Assembly (NCBI GenBank): GCA_016125275.1
Contig: WGMB01000018.1
Location: 1 to 64,000 of the forward strand
DNA: 64,000 bases
DNA from: Acidobacteriota bacterium
Lineage (GTDB): Bacteria > Acidobacteriota > Terriglobia > Bryobacterales > UBA6623
Reading direction: 5' to 3'
Notes under the pieces: model-generated
Told to the model about the DNA's origin: nothing
The model's input: the letters and a program-made list of their open reading frames with translations, nothing else
The model's database searches: none
Program-made: the position numbers and the translations under genes
In this document: piece by piece, positions 9,804-18,321 of the stretch
How positions within the stretch are numbered: position 1 is the stretch's first letter
How the letters are laid out: every line of letters begins with the position of its first letter

Positions 9804-10712
9804 ATGCGGATACTGCTCAGCGGGGCCACCGGCTTCGTCGGCCGCGCTCTGTGCGACTCGTTGATCGCCGGCGGCTCCGAGGTGTACATCCTCTCGCGCT
9901 CGCCGCAGAAGGCCAAGCTCTCGCTGCCGCGCGTCTCCGAGGCGTTCCACTGGACGGCGGGCGAAGCGCCGCCGCCGGAGGCCTTCGACGGCGTACACGC
10001 GGTGGTTCACCTGGCGGGCGAATCCGTGGTCGGCCGTTGGACGGACGCCAAGCGGCGGGCCATCACGGACAGTCGCGTCATGGGCACGCGCCACCTCGTC
10101 GACGGGCTGCGGCGGTGTTCGATTCGCCCCCGCATCTTGGTTTCGGCGAGCGCCATCGGCTACTACGGCGACCGCGGCGAAGAGGACTTGGTGGAAACGT
10201 CGGAACCGGGCGATGACTTCCTGGCCAAGACGGCGATCGCCTGGGAGCGTGAGGCCCGCCAAGCCGAAGACCTCGACATGCGGGTGGTCCGCTTGCGGAC
10301 CGGGATCGTGCTGGCGAAAGACGGCGGCGCGCTGGGCCAAATGCTGCTGCCGGCGAAGCTCGGCTTGTCAGGGCCGTTGGGCCCGGGCACGCAGTGGTGG
10401 AGTTGGATACACCGCGACGACCTGATGGGGATGATCCGATTCGCGATCGAGGAAGAGGACCTCTCCGGCCCCCTAAACTGCGTGGCGCCCAACCCCATGA
10501 GGCAGCGGGAGTTCTCTCAAACGCTCGGCAAAGTGCTGCACCGGCCGGCGTTTTTGCCGGCGCCCTCCATCGCCCTCGAGCTGCTGCTGGGAGGCTTCGC
10601 CACGGAGCTGCTTTCGAGCAAACGGGTCCTGCCGTCGGCCGCCATGACGCTGGGCTATCCCTTCGCGCATCCGAACCTCGAAGGCGCGCTGCGGGCCGCT
10701 CTGGACCGTTAG
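9804..10712 (+). CDS. TIGR01777 NAD-dependent epimerase-like protein
   Basis: A 302-residue extended SDR protein of the TIGR01777/YfcH group. The Rossmann motif is at the N-terminus (ILLSGATGFVGRAL), followed by VVHLAGESVVGRWT, the family signature SASAIGYYGDRGEE, FLAKTAIAWEREA and the C-terminal DUF1731-like region (RVLPSAAMTLGYPFAHPNL). Length matches the family. The substrate is unknown even in E. coli. Start is the ATG at 9804. It follows the pseudo-receiver gene on the same strand and precedes the NSS transporter by 49 bp; no functional link is evident. Confidence 0.92.
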   Translation: MRILLSGATGFVGRALCDSLIAGGSEVYILSRSPQKAKLSLPRVSEAFHWTAGEAPPPEAFDGVHAVVHLAGESVVGRWTDAKRRAITDSRVMGTRHLVDGLRRCSIRPRILVSASAIGYYGDRGEEDLVETSEPGDDFLAKTAIAWEREARQAEDLDMRVVRLRTGIVLAKDGGALGQMLLPAKLGLSGPLGPGTQWWSWIHRDDLMGMIRFAIEEEDLSGPLNCVAPNPMRQREFSQTLGKVLHRPAFLPAPSIALELLLGGFATELLSSKRVLPSAAMTLGYPFAHPNLEGALRAALDR

Positions 10713-10749
10713 GCCGCCGCCGGTCGCTGTGCTATCTTTGCCTTTTCCC

Positions 10750-10755
10750 GGAGGT
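10750..10755 (+). promoter_or_regulatory. Ribosome-binding site setting a TTG start
   Basis: GGAGGT followed by a 6-nt spacer to the TTG at 10762. This consensus site decides the start of the NSS transporter; the GTG 33 bp upstream has no such site. Confidence 0.8.
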
Positions 10756-10761
10756 AAAGCA

Positions 10762-12099
10762 TTGCAGGCGCCTAGAGCACAGTGGGGATCTCGAATCGGC
10801 TTCATTCTTGCGGCGGCGGGCTCGGCCGTCGGGTTGGGCAATCTGTGGAAGTTCCCCTACATCACGGGGCTGAATGGAGGCGGCGTCTTCATCCTGGCCT
10901 ACGTGTGCTGTGTGGTGCTGGTCGGTCTGCCGGTCATGTCGGCTGAGATCCTGATCGGCCGGGCGACGCAGAAGTCTCCGGTGGCTGCCTTCCGCGAGCT
11001 GACGCATCCGGGCTCGTTCTGGGTGTCGTTCGGCTGGTTGGGCGTGTTTGCCGCGGGCTCGTTGCTTTCGTACTACAGCGTCATCGCCGGCTGGGCGATG
11101 CACTACGCCTACATCTCGCTGAATGGAGAGCTGGTCGGGTCGGGCGTGGAAGGCGTTCAGTCGCTGTTCGGCCAAGTGGTGGCTTCGCCGGGGCTGAATC
11201 TGTTCTGGCACATCGCCTTCATGGCGTTGACGGTCGGCGTGGTGCTGGGCGGCGTCGCGAAGGGCATTGACCGCTGGTCGCGCATTCTGATGCCGGCGTT
11301 GCTGATCATGCTCACTGGGTTGGTGGTGCGGGCCGCCTTTCTGCCGGGCTTCGGCGAGGGGCTGGAGTTCGCGTTCGGCATCCGTCCGGAAGAGTTTCGG
11401 CCCGAATCGTTGCTGGCGGCGCTGGGACAGGCCTTCTTCAGCCTGTCGATCGGCATGGGCACGATGCTGACCTACGGCAGCTATCTGCACCGGGATGACG
11501 ACATCATGGATTCGTCGATCCAGATCTGCGCCCTGGACACGATCGTCGCCCTGGCGGCGTCGGCCGTGATCTTCCCCATCATCTTCAGCTTTGCGGGCCT
11601 CGAGCCGGGCCAAGGTCCGGGCCTTCTGTTCGCCAGCATTCCCACCGGTCTCATCCAGATGCCGTTTAGCGGCGTTCTGCTGGCGACGTTCTTCTTCCTG
11701 CTGGTGTTTGCGGCGCTCACCAGCGCGATCTCCCTGCTGGAGGTCCCGGTGTCGTTCCTGATCGACCAGTTCGGCTGGAGCCGGGGCAAGTCCGCCGCGC
11801 TGGCGGGAGCGGTGATCACGCTGTACGGTATCCCCTCGGCGCTGAGCTATGTGGAAGGCAGCGCCCTCCCGGAGTTCTTGGACAAGCTGGACTGGGTGGT
11901 CTCGAACCTGATGTTTCCCGTCGGCGGCATTGGGATGTCTCTGTTCGCCGGCTGGCGGATGGACGAGGCGTTGCGGCATGACCACTTCCTCTCCGGGAGC
12001 AAGTACCGCTTCGCCTACAACGCCTGGCTCACTTTGCTGCGCTTCATCGTGCCGGTGGGCATTGTGTGCGTGTTTCTGAACGCGATTGGGGTGATGTAG
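10762..12099 (+). CDS. Neurotransmitter:sodium symporter family transporter
   Basis: A 445-residue integral membrane protein of the NSS/SNF family, which moves amino acids or related amines inward with Na+. The first transmembrane helix carries the diagnostic WGSRIGFILAAAGSAVGLGN with the Na+/substrate-binding unwound segment, followed by LWKFPYITGLNGGGVFI. Roughly eleven hydrophobic segments can be counted, typical of bacterial members such as TnaT and MhsT. The start is TTG at 10762, chosen from the GGAGGT site. The substrate cannot be predicted. It stands between unrelated genes with no associated enzyme. Confidence 0.93.
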   Translation: MQAPRAQWGSRIGFILAAAGSAVGLGNLWKFPYITGLNGGGVFILAYVCCVVLVGLPVMSAEILIGRATQKSPVAAFRELTHPGSFWVSFGWLGVFAAGSLLSYYSVIAGWAMHYAYISLNGELVGSGVEGVQSLFGQVVASPGLNLFWHIAFMALTVGVVLGGVAKGIDRWSRILMPALLIMLTGLVVRAAFLPGFGEGLEFAFGIRPEEFRPESLLAALGQAFFSLSIGMGTMLTYGSYLHRDDDIMDSSIQICALDTIVALAASAVIFPIIFSFAGLEPGQGPGLLFASIPTGLIQMPFSGVLLATFFFLLVFAALTSAISLLEVPVSFLIDQFGWSRGKSAALAGAVITLYGIPSALSYVEGSALPEFLDKLDWVVSNLMFPVGGIGMSLFAGWRMDEALRHDHFLSGSKYRFAYNAWLTLLRFIVPVGIVCVFLNAIGVM

Positions 12100-12199
12100 A
12101 ATCGCCCCTTTCTCGATCGGATATGGGGTGATTTAAGTTCTTGAAAAGACGGGACTTGCCCGTTTGCCAGCGGCGTTCGAACGTGGCAGACTGGAGCCC

Positions 12200-13381
12200 A
12201 TGGCCACCGCAGAGCTCGAACGCCGCGTCATCGTCGCCCAGCCGGAAAACAGCGAAACCCCTTTGCGGGAATTGCGCAGTTGGGTGACGCCGAACCGCCT
12301 GTTCTTCGTCCGCAACCACTTCGAGACGCCGGAGATCGACCGCGCCGCCTGGCGGCTGCGGGTGACCGGTTTGGTGGAGCGTGAGCTCGAGCTGGACTGG
12401 GAGACCATCGCCACCCTGCCGACGCGGAGCGTCTTTGCCACGATGGAATGCGCCGGCAACGGCCGTTCGTTCCTCGAAAAGCCCGTTCACGGCGTGCAGT
12501 GGGGCGCCGGGGCGATCGGTCACGCGGAATGGGTGGGCGTGCCGCTCCGCCTGGTGCTGGAGCGCGCCGGGGTCCAGGCGCAGGCCCGCGAGGCGATCTT
12601 TGTGGGCGCTGACCGCGGAACCGAGCCGGACCACCCGGAGGTGATGGCCTTCGAGCGCAGCCTGCCGGTCGAGAAGGCCCTGGAAGACGACACCCTGCTG
12701 GCGATCGAGATGAACGGCGAGCCGCTGACCGCGGCGCATGGCTATCCCGTGCGGCTGATCGTGCCCGGCTGGTACGGCGTGGCCTCGGTCAAGTGGCTGG
12801 AGAGCATTCACCTGACCGACGAGATGTTCCACGGCTACTACCAGAGCGTGAAGTACACCGTGCGCCGGCGGACCGGCAGCGGCGTGTGCAGCGAGGTCGT
12901 GGGCGAGATGCAGCCGAAGTCCGAGATTCTGCGCCCGCACGAAGGAGAGCGCTGCGGCGTAGGGTTGAACCGCGTGGTCGGCGTGGCCTGGGCGGGCCCC
13001 GATCCCGTGGAGGCCGTGGAGATCAGCACCGACGGCGGCCGGAGCTGGGCGCGCGCGGAGCTGACGGGCATCACCGCGCCGTACTCCTGGACCCTGTGGC
13101 AATACTCCTGGCGGCCGGCGCAGCCCGGGCCTTGCCAGTTGATGTCACGAGCCATCTCCGCCGCGGGGCGCATGCAGCCGTTGCGGCACGATCCGCTCTA
13201 TGGCGGGTACCTGATCCACCACTCCCGCCCGATTCCCGTGGAGGTTGCTCCGACCTGGAGCGCTGACGGCGGCGACTACACCGACAGCGCAGCCAAGGCG
13301 GCCTTTGAAGAGGCGGCCGAGGAGCGCTCCCGGATGCAGCTCGACGTGGAAATGCGCGTCGGCGGCGGCCTGGGGATCTGA
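12200..13381 (+). CDS. Sulfite oxidase-like molybdopterin oxidoreductase
   Basis: A 393-residue protein with the sulfite oxidase fold: an N-terminal Moco-binding domain and a C-terminal Mo-co dimerisation domain (RVVGVAWAGPDPVEAVEIS, GRSWARAEL). The Moco ligand is predicted to be Cys84 in MECAGNGR. GYPVRLIVPGWYGVASVKWL is strongly conserved in the family. Most bacterial sulfite dehydrogenases and YedY/MsrP relatives have a Tat signal; none is visible here, so the protein looks cytoplasmic unless the start is wrong. The ATG at 12200 has GGAG just upstream; the upstream ATG at 12164 adds no signal. No haem partner is adjacent. The substrate is uncertain. Confidence 0.9.
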   Translation: MATAELERRVIVAQPENSETPLRELRSWVTPNRLFFVRNHFETPEIDRAAWRLRVTGLVERELELDWETIATLPTRSVFATMECAGNGRSFLEKPVHGVQWGAGAIGHAEWVGVPLRLVLERAGVQAQAREAIFVGADRGTEPDHPEVMAFERSLPVEKALEDDTLLAIEMNGEPLTAAHGYPVRLIVPGWYGVASVKWLESIHLTDEMFHGYYQSVKYTVRRRTGSGVCSEVVGEMQPKSEILRPHEGERCGVGLNRVVGVAWAGPDPVEAVEISTDGGRSWARAELTGITAPYSWTLWQYSWRPAQPGPCQLMSRAISAAGRMQPLRHDPLYGGYLIHHSRPIPVEVAPTWSADGGDYTDSAAKAAFEEAAEERSRMQLDVEMRVGGGLGI

Positions 13382-13392
13382 CGGAAGAGAAT

Positions 13393-13467
13393 TGGAGGCG
13401 CGGGCCGGAGTCGAACCGGCGAATAGAGGCTTTGCGAGCCTCGGCCTTCCCGTTTGGCTACCGCGCC
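13393..13467 (-). tRNA. tRNA-Cys (GCA) with C33
   Basis: A complete 75-nt cloverleaf on the minus strand. The acceptor stem GGCGCGG/CCGCGCC, D stem GCC/GGC, anticodon stem GAGGC/GCCTC and T stem GCCGG/CCGGC are all perfectly paired, the T loop is TTCGACT, U73 is present and CCA is encoded. The anticodon loop is TCGCAAA, giving GCA (Cys). Position 33 is C instead of the nearly universal U, with U at 32; the usual bacterial tRNA-Cys loop is CTGCAAA. U73, the key CysRS identity base, supports cysteine. Confidence 0.95.
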
Positions 13468-13485
13468 TGGGCGTCCGGCGACTTC

Positions 13486-14904
13486 TCAGCCGCGCAGATG
13501 CATCACCACCATTTTAGTCTCGGTCATCTCCTCGATGGCGTACTTGGGGCCTTCCTTGCCGAACCCGGAATCCTTGAGCCCGCCGTACGGCATCAGATCG
13601 GCGCGCCATTGGGCGCCCCAGTTGATGTGTATGTTGCCCGAATCGACGTCGCGGGCGAAGCGCATGGCGTTGTCGAGCGACTCGGTGAAGATGGCGGCGG
13701 AGAGGCCGTAATTGGTGTCGTTGGCGATGGCGATCGCCTCGTCGATGGTTTCCGCGGGAGTGACGCCGACGGCCGGCCCGAAGAGCTCCTCGCAGGTGAT
13801 GCGCATGGATTTGTCGACGTCAGCCAGTAGGGTGGCGGCGTAGGCGGCGCCGGAGCGCGAGCCGCCGGTGAGGACGCGGGCGCCGCGGGCGCGGGCCTGC
13901 TCGACCCACTCCTCCACGCGTTTGGCTTCGGACTCCTTGACCATCGGCCCCAGCTTCACGCCGTCCTGCAAGGGGTCGCCCGCAGTCAAGGCTTCCACCT
14001 TGGGCTTCAGGATGTCGAGCAGGTCGGCGTAGATCTTGCGGTCCGCGACCACGCGCTGGGTGGAGATGCAAACCTGGCCGGCGTTGGCGTATCCGGTGGC
14101 GGCGATGGCCGTGGCGGCCTTCTCGAGGTCCGCGTCGGGCATCACGATCACGGGAGAGTTCGAGCCCAGTTCCATCGTCACCTTCTTGAGGCCGGCCGTG
14201 CGGCAGATGCGCTCGCCGATGTCCTTGCTGCCGGTGAAGCTGATCTTCCGGACGCGGGGATCGGAGACCAGGATGTCGCCGATTTCGCCGCCCGTGCCGG
14301 TGATCACCTGGATGGCTTCCGGCGGGCAGCCGGCGTCGAGCAGCAGCTTGGCGAACTTGAGGGCCGTGAGCGGCGTGTCCGTGGCGGGCTTGACCACCAC
14401 GGCGTTGCCGGCGGCGATGGCCGGGCCCACCTTATGACAGACGAGGTTGAGGGGGAAGTTGAATGGGGTGACCGCCAGCACGACGCCGCAAGGCACGCGC
14501 AGCGTGAACCCGAAGCGGTTCTCCGTGCCGGGCGCGCCGTCCAGCGGCACGACCTCTGAACCGAGCCGCTTGGCCTCTTCGGCCGAGCCGATGATCGTCT
14601 CCTTGGCGCGGCTCACCTCGAAGCGCGCTTCGCCGATGGGCTTGCCTTCCTCCATGGTGATGGTGCGGGCCAGGTCTTCCAGCCGCTCCTCCATCAAGTC
14701 GGCGGCCTTCATCAGCCAGCCGTAGCGCTCGTAGCCCTGAACGCGGCGGAGCTTGCGGGCCCCTTCAGCGGCGAAGGCGAAGGCCCGGTCGGCGTCCTCG
14801 GCGGTGGAGCGCGGAACCGTGTCCACGACCGAGTTGTCGTAGGGGTTGGTCACATCCAGCGTCTTGGCGGCGCCGACCCACTGGCCGGCAATCAACATTT
14901 CCAT
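13486..14904 (-). CDS. NAD(P)-dependent aldehyde dehydrogenase
   Basis: A 472-residue aldehyde dehydrogenase. Landmarks in order are VTPFNFPLN, the cofactor lysine in [11 protein letters not shown], the Rossmann motif [11 protein letters not shown], the general-base Glu in MELGSNSP, the catalytic Cys in [10 protein letters not shown], and [10 protein letters not shown]. The closest recognisable subgroup is the lactaldehyde/sulfoacetaldehyde/GAPN-like cluster; the exact substrate cannot be read from sequence. Start is the ATG ending at 14904. Its 3' end lies 18 bp from the tRNA-Cys gene on the same strand. It is divergent from msrA. Confidence 0.93.
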   Translation of the reverse strand: MEMLIAGQWVGAAKTLDVTNPYDNSVVDTVPRSTAEDADRAFAFAAEGARKLRRVQGYERYGWLMKAADLMEERLEDLARTITMEEGKPIGEARFEVSRAKETIIGSAEEAKRLGSEVVPLDGAPGTENRFGFTLRVPCGVVLAVTPFNFPLNLVCHKVGPAIAAGNAVVVKPATDTPLTALKFAKLLLDAGCPPEAIQVITGTGGEIGDILVSDPRVRKISFTGSKDIGERICRTAGLKKVTMELGSNSPVIVMPDADLEKAATAIAATGYANAGQVCISTQRVVADRKIYADLLDILKPKVEALTAGDPLQDGVKLGPMVKESEAKRVEEWVEQARARGARVLTGGSRSGAAYAATLLADVDKSMRITCEELFGPAVGVTPAETIDEAIAIANDTNYGLSAAIFTESLDNAMRFARDVDSGNIHINWGAQWRADLMPYGGLKDSGFGKEGPKYAIEEMTETKMVVMHLRG

Positions 14905-15001
14905 GGTTCTGGGTCCTCTCGGTACTCCAGATGATCGGAGTTTCGGCGGCGGGCGGTCAAATGCGGTCCAGCGGAGGGGCGGCCCCGCGGATAATGAGGG
15001 G

Positions 15002-15463
15002 ATGGAAAAGGCGACCTTTGCGGCAGGGTGTTTCTGGGGAGTGGAGCACGCCTTCCGGCAGGTTCCGGGAGTGCAGGACGCGGCCTGCGGCTATATCGGC
15101 GGACACATAGATCATCCGACCTACGAGCAGGTCTGCACCGACCGGACCGGGCACGCTGAAGCCGTCGAGGTGACCTTCGATCCGACGCGCGTCTCCTACA
15201 CGGAGCTGCTCGACGCGTTTTGGCGGATGCACGATCCCACGACGCTGAACCGGCAAGGGCCGGACTTCGGGACGCAATACCGGTCGGGGATTTTCTACCA
15301 TTCCGAGGAACAAAGGCGGCTGGCGGAGGAGTCCAAGGCGGCGCTGCAAGCCGGCTTCGGCAAACCGATCGTCACGGAGATCAACGAAGCGGGGCCGTTC
15401 TGGCGCGCCGAAGAGTATCACCAGCAATACTTCGACAAGCGCGGGATGTATTCGTGCGGATGA
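15002..15463 (+). CDS. msrA: Peptide methionine sulfoxide reductase MsrA
   Basis: A 153-residue cytosolic enzyme that reduces methionine-S-sulfoxide in proteins. The catalytic Cys10 sits in the signature [10 protein letters not shown], and a candidate resolving Cys152 is next to the C-terminus. Other conserved parts are [19 protein letters not shown] and FYHSEEQ. The start is the ATG at 15002; an upstream frame adds 52 residues of non-family sequence and is rejected. It is transcribed divergently from the aldehyde dehydrogenase and ends in a perfect 11-bp hairpin. No MsrB gene is in the window. Confidence 0.95.
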   Translation: MEKATFAAGCFWGVEHAFRQVPGVQDAACGYIGGHIDHPTYEQVCTDRTGHAEAVEVTFDPTRVSYTELLDAFWRMHDPTTLNRQGPDFGTQYRSGIFYHSEEQRRLAEESKAALQAGFGKPIVTEINEAGPFWRAEEYHQQYFDKRGMYSCG

Positions 15464-15468
15464 CGCCC

Positions 15469-15494
15469 GTCCGGCCCGTGAAGACGGGCCGGAC
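15469..15494. terminator. Hairpin between convergent genes
   Basis: GTCCGGCCCGT and ACGGGCCGGAC form a perfect 11-bp stem with the tetraloop GAAG, six bases after the msrA stop and 15 bp before the opposing gene's stop. There is no T-run on either strand, so its terminator role is inferred from its position and its predicted stability. Confidence 0.6.
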
Positions 15495-15508
15495 TCGACC
15501 GACCGAGA

Positions 15509-16435
15509 CTAGTTATTCAGCGAGGAGCTGAGCCGACCGTTTTGCTCGCGTTCGGCCTTGCGCGTGGCGATCAGCCGAGCGTCTTCCGCCGTCTGGGTGG
15601 CCTCTCGCGCGAGCGTCACCACTGCGCGGCTCTTGGGTTCCGAGGAGTACATGCGCTCGGCTTCCGCCAGCTTGGCCTTGGCCCGCGACAGCGTATCCGC
15701 GGCGTGGGTCTCGGCGCCGTTCACCTCGGCCAACTGGACCGCGTGGCGAGCCTGGTAGAGCTCCACCAGCGACTCGTACTCCTTCTGGGAGACTTTGCGG
15801 CCTGAGTCGTTGCGGTGATTGCGGTTTTTGGCCGCATCGAGGTCGTACGTGTATTCGCCGCGCTTCAGCAGCTCGTACTTGGCGTCAACGGTCTCCACCT
15901 GGCCGATCGTGTCGGGCCGAACCTTGTTCTCCAGAACCACCACGTCGCTCGGCGCCGTGACGGCGTAGTAGGGCTCGGCCGTGACCACGAGGGCGAAGGT
16001 CTGCAACTCGGTGGCGGTGTCGATCTTGGAATCGTTGCCGCTGTTGGTGATGAGCTCGCCGAGGTTGGTGGCGCGCCCATCCGGGGTCACCGCCCACAGC
16101 ACGTAGGTCAGGTACTGAGGACCGTACTTCTGCGGGTCGTCGAGATCCTTGAACTTGGCGCGGACGTCCACCACGCCCTTCTCGGCCTCGATCTTCGCCT
16201 CGCCCTTGGCGTCAGGCTGTAGGATCGTGCCGCCGAAGTCGATCTTGGTGGGCTGGGCGCGGTGGCCGTAGTTGACCGCCTTGGTGGTCCGGGCGACCAC
16301 GTTCACCTTATAGAGCGGAGTCGAACCGTCGGCGGATTGCGCGGTCGGATCGGGCCGCTGGGTCGGATTGGGCTCTTGCGCCAGAGCCGTAGAAGCCGCC
16401 ACGGCGCAGAGGAGGAAGGTGGGAGTGATTCTCAT
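15509..16435 (-). CDS. Conserved exported protein, acidobacterial type
   Basis: A 308-residue protein with a clear signal peptide (MRITPTFLLCAVAASTALAQ). The mature part begins with TPLYKVNVVARTTKAVNYG and contains GPQYLTYVLWAVTPDGRATN, a region I associate with acidobacterial envelope proteins that usually end in an OmpA-like peptidoglycan-binding domain. Here the chain stops after an Ala/Glu-rich helical stretch (~220-300) and has no OmpA motif. It may be a naturally short paralogue or a shortened one. Function is unknown; a periplasmic or outer-membrane location is inferred. Its 3' end converges on msrA. Confidence 0.75.
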   Translation of the reverse strand: MRITPTFLLCAVAASTALAQEPNPTQRPDPTAQSADGSTPLYKVNVVARTTKAVNYGHRAQPTKIDFGGTILQPDAKGEAKIEAEKGVVDVRAKFKDLDDPQKYGPQYLTYVLWAVTPDGRATNLGELITNSGNDSKIDTATELQTFALVVTAEPYYAVTAPSDVVVLENKVRPDTIGQVETVDAKYELLKRGEYTYDLDAAKNRNHRNDSGRKVSQKEYESLVELYQARHAVQLAEVNGAETHAADTLSRAKAKLAEAERMYSSEPKSRAVVTLAREATQTAEDARLIATRKAEREQNGRLSSSLNN

Positions 16436-16663
16436 GGGTCGCTAACTCCTGTTCGCCTCGAATGGAAGCAAGGAGGGCGCCAATCTCCCGTGTCTGCCCG
16501 GCGGAAGCTGTGGAATCAGTAAGATAAGCGTCTCTCGTCCGGCCGTTCGTCCCCGAATCGCATCCGAGAAACCCGGAAAGATGCGCCCGTCTGGGAAGAT
16601 TCTGCCCAGCCGCGGCCGGTCCGGCGGTAACCGGGACCCTGGCGCCCACGTTCTAGACACCAG

Positions 16664-16679
16664 GCCCCAAGCGGGGCCG
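16664..16679 (+). promoter_or_regulatory. Hairpin beside the start of the MliC-META gene
   Basis: GGCCCC and GGGGCC pair across the loop AAGC and end 11 nt before the ATG at 16691. It abuts the GAGGA ribosome-binding site and could affect translation. The rest of 16436-16663 holds no gene that I can support; TAAGAT near 16520 is the only -10-like element seen. Confidence 0.3.
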
Positions 16680-16690
16680 ACGAGGACCCG

Positions 16691-17368
16691 ATGAACCAAT
16701 CCCAACTCGTGTTGCTGGCTCTGGCAGCGGTCGCATCTCCGCTATGGGGGCAGGAAGCGCGGTACGCCTGTCCCGCCGGCGAGGTGATCGACGTGACGTA
16801 CCTGCCGGAAAAGACCACGCCGCGGGGCGCGAAGACCGCGAGAGCCGTGGTGCGCATGGAAGGCAAGCCCAAACTGGTGCTGCCGCAAGTGATCTCCGGC
16901 TCGGGCGCGCGGTTCTCCGACGGCTACACCACTCTGTGGAACAAGGGCCGGGAGGTAATGCTCGAGGCGGGGTCGATCAACGTGAACGGCTGCACCCAGA
17001 CCGGATCGGAAGCCGTGTCCGAAGCGCCCCCGCCGTCGCTCGTGGGCCGCTGGACCCTGGTGGCGTTGGAGGGCAATCCGATCCCTGCGAGGGCCACAGC
17101 GCCGTTCCTGGAGTTTCCCGCCAAGGGAGACCGCATGGCCGGATACGCCGGGTGCAATCGCTTTGGAGGCTCCTATGTGGTCGGCCGCGACAGCATCGAG
17201 TTCCGGCAGATCTTCTCGACCAAGATGGCTTGCCTGGAAGAAGGCGGGCAGGTGGAATCGCAGTTTCTGGACCTACTGAGTAAGGTCAGCAACTATTCCG
17301 TAACGAACGGGGAGTTGCAACTGTTGGACTCGTCCGGAGCCCTGCTTTTGAAGCTCCGCGCGCATTAG
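16691..17368 (+). CDS. Exported MliC-like plus META domain protein
   Basis: A 225-residue secreted protein. The signal peptide (MNQSQLVLLALAAVASPLWG) is followed by an MliC-like domain (~24-105; ARYACPAGEVIDVTY, then FSDGYTTLWNKGREVML), the fold of C-type lysozyme inhibitors, and by a META/HslJ-like domain (~115-225; LVGRWTLVALEGNPI, AGYAGCNRFGGSYVV, STKMACLEEGG). Cysteines at CxxG and in GCN/MAC would form disulfides in the periplasm. Protection against host or predator lysozyme and heat-shock-related envelope stress are known roles of the two domains; their combination is inferred to act at the envelope. Confidence 0.85.
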   Translation: MNQSQLVLLALAAVASPLWGQEARYACPAGEVIDVTYLPEKTTPRGAKTARAVVRMEGKPKLVLPQVISGSGARFSDGYTTLWNKGREVMLEAGSINVNGCTQTGSEAVSEAPPPSLVGRWTLVALEGNPIPARATAPFLEFPAKGDRMAGYAGCNRFGGSYVVGRDSIEFRQIFSTKMACLEEGGQVESQFLDLLSKVSNYSVTNGELQLLDSSGALLLKLRAH

Positions 17369-17433
17369 TTTTGGCGAAATTCGACGGCGGCGGTCGCTGA
17401 CGATGTGTGCCAGCGCCTACAATAAGGGCGCTG

Positions 17434-18321
17434 ATGCAGGTTGCGCCCGTCCCCCCCGTCGCGCGTCCGCTGTTGGTTTTTACCGACCTCGACGGCACGC
17501 TGCTCGATCACGACACCTACAGTTGGAAACCCGCCGCCGCGGCTCTCGAGGAGCTTCGCCGGCGGGGCGTCCCGGTGGTCCTCAACTCCAGTAAGACCAA
17601 GGCAGAACAGCTCTGCCTACGCCGCGAAATGGAGAACTCCCACCCGTTCATCGTGGAGAACGGCGCGGCCGTCTACGTTCCGGAGGGCTACTTTCCGGGC
17701 TTGGGGGATCGGCTCGAGCCAGGCAAGCTCGAGCGGGAAGGGGACTTCCTGATTCGCCGCTTTGGAGCCCCGCGCAGCAAGGCGCTGGAGCTTCTGGCCG
17801 AGCTGCGCCAAGAGGGATATCAGTTCGAAGGCTTTCACGACTGGACGCCGGAACAGCTCAGCGAGGTCGCCTCGCTGCCGCGGGAGAGAGCCGCGCGGGC
17901 GCTCGAACGGTGTTGTTCGGAGCCCGTGTTGTGGCGTGGCGACTCCGCGTCGCTACACTATCTCCAGGAGCGAGCCGACGCCGCCGGGTTGCGGCTGGTG
18001 CAGGGTGGTCGGTTTCTGCACCTGATGGGTCGCTTCGACAAGGCGGAAGCCTTGGGTTGGTTGCGGGAGCTCTATGAGGCCGACGGCCGTCCACGCTGCA
18101 CGGTCGCCCTGGGAGACAGTCCCAACGACGCCGCCATGCTCGATGCAGCCGACGTCGCCGTGGTCATCCGGTCGCGTCGTTCCAACTCGATTCAGCCTGA
18201 CGGGCCGGAGAGGGTGATCCGCACCGCGCAACCCGGACCCAAAGGTTGGCAGGAAGCGATGGAGCAAGTGCTCGGCGGCTACGGCTGCCGGGAACCGGCC
18301 GGGAGAGGGGAGACAGAGTAG
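17434..18321 (+). CDS. HAD phosphatase, glucosyl/mannosyl-3-phosphoglycerate type
   Basis: A 295-residue HAD phosphatase of the mannosyl-3-phosphoglycerate phosphatase (MPGP/YedP) family. The nucleophile motif is FTDLDGTLLDHD, then NSSKTKAE (motif II), ENGAAVYVP, a lysine in FDKAEALG and GDSPNDAAML (motif IV). The start is the ATG at 17434. Its stop codon directly abuts the GTG of the glucosyl-3-phosphoglycerate synthase gene, so the two are translationally coupled. The likely reaction is removal of the phosphate from glucosyl-3-phosphoglycerate to give glucosylglycerate. The glucosyl rather than mannosyl assignment comes from the neighbours. Confidence 0.87.
   Translation: MQVAPVPPVARPLLVFTDLDGTLLDHDTYSWKPAAAALEELRRRGVPVVLNSSKTKAEQLCLRREMENSHPFIVENGAAVYVPEGYFPGLGDRLEPGKLEREGDFLIRRFGAPRSKALELLAELRQEGYQFEGFHDWTPEQLSEVASLPRERAARALERCCSEPVLWRGDSASLHYLQERADAAGLRLVQGGRFLHLMGRFDKAEALGWLRELYEADGRPRCTVALGDSPNDAAMLDAADVAVVIRSRRSNSIQPDGPERVIRTAQPGPKGWQEAMEQVLGGYGCREPAGRGETE

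Noticed and set aside
12149-12163. Short hairpin (ACGGG/CCCGT) before the sulfite-oxidase-like gene
   Set aside because: The 5-bp stem is weak, lacks a T-run and is expected by chance at this GC content.
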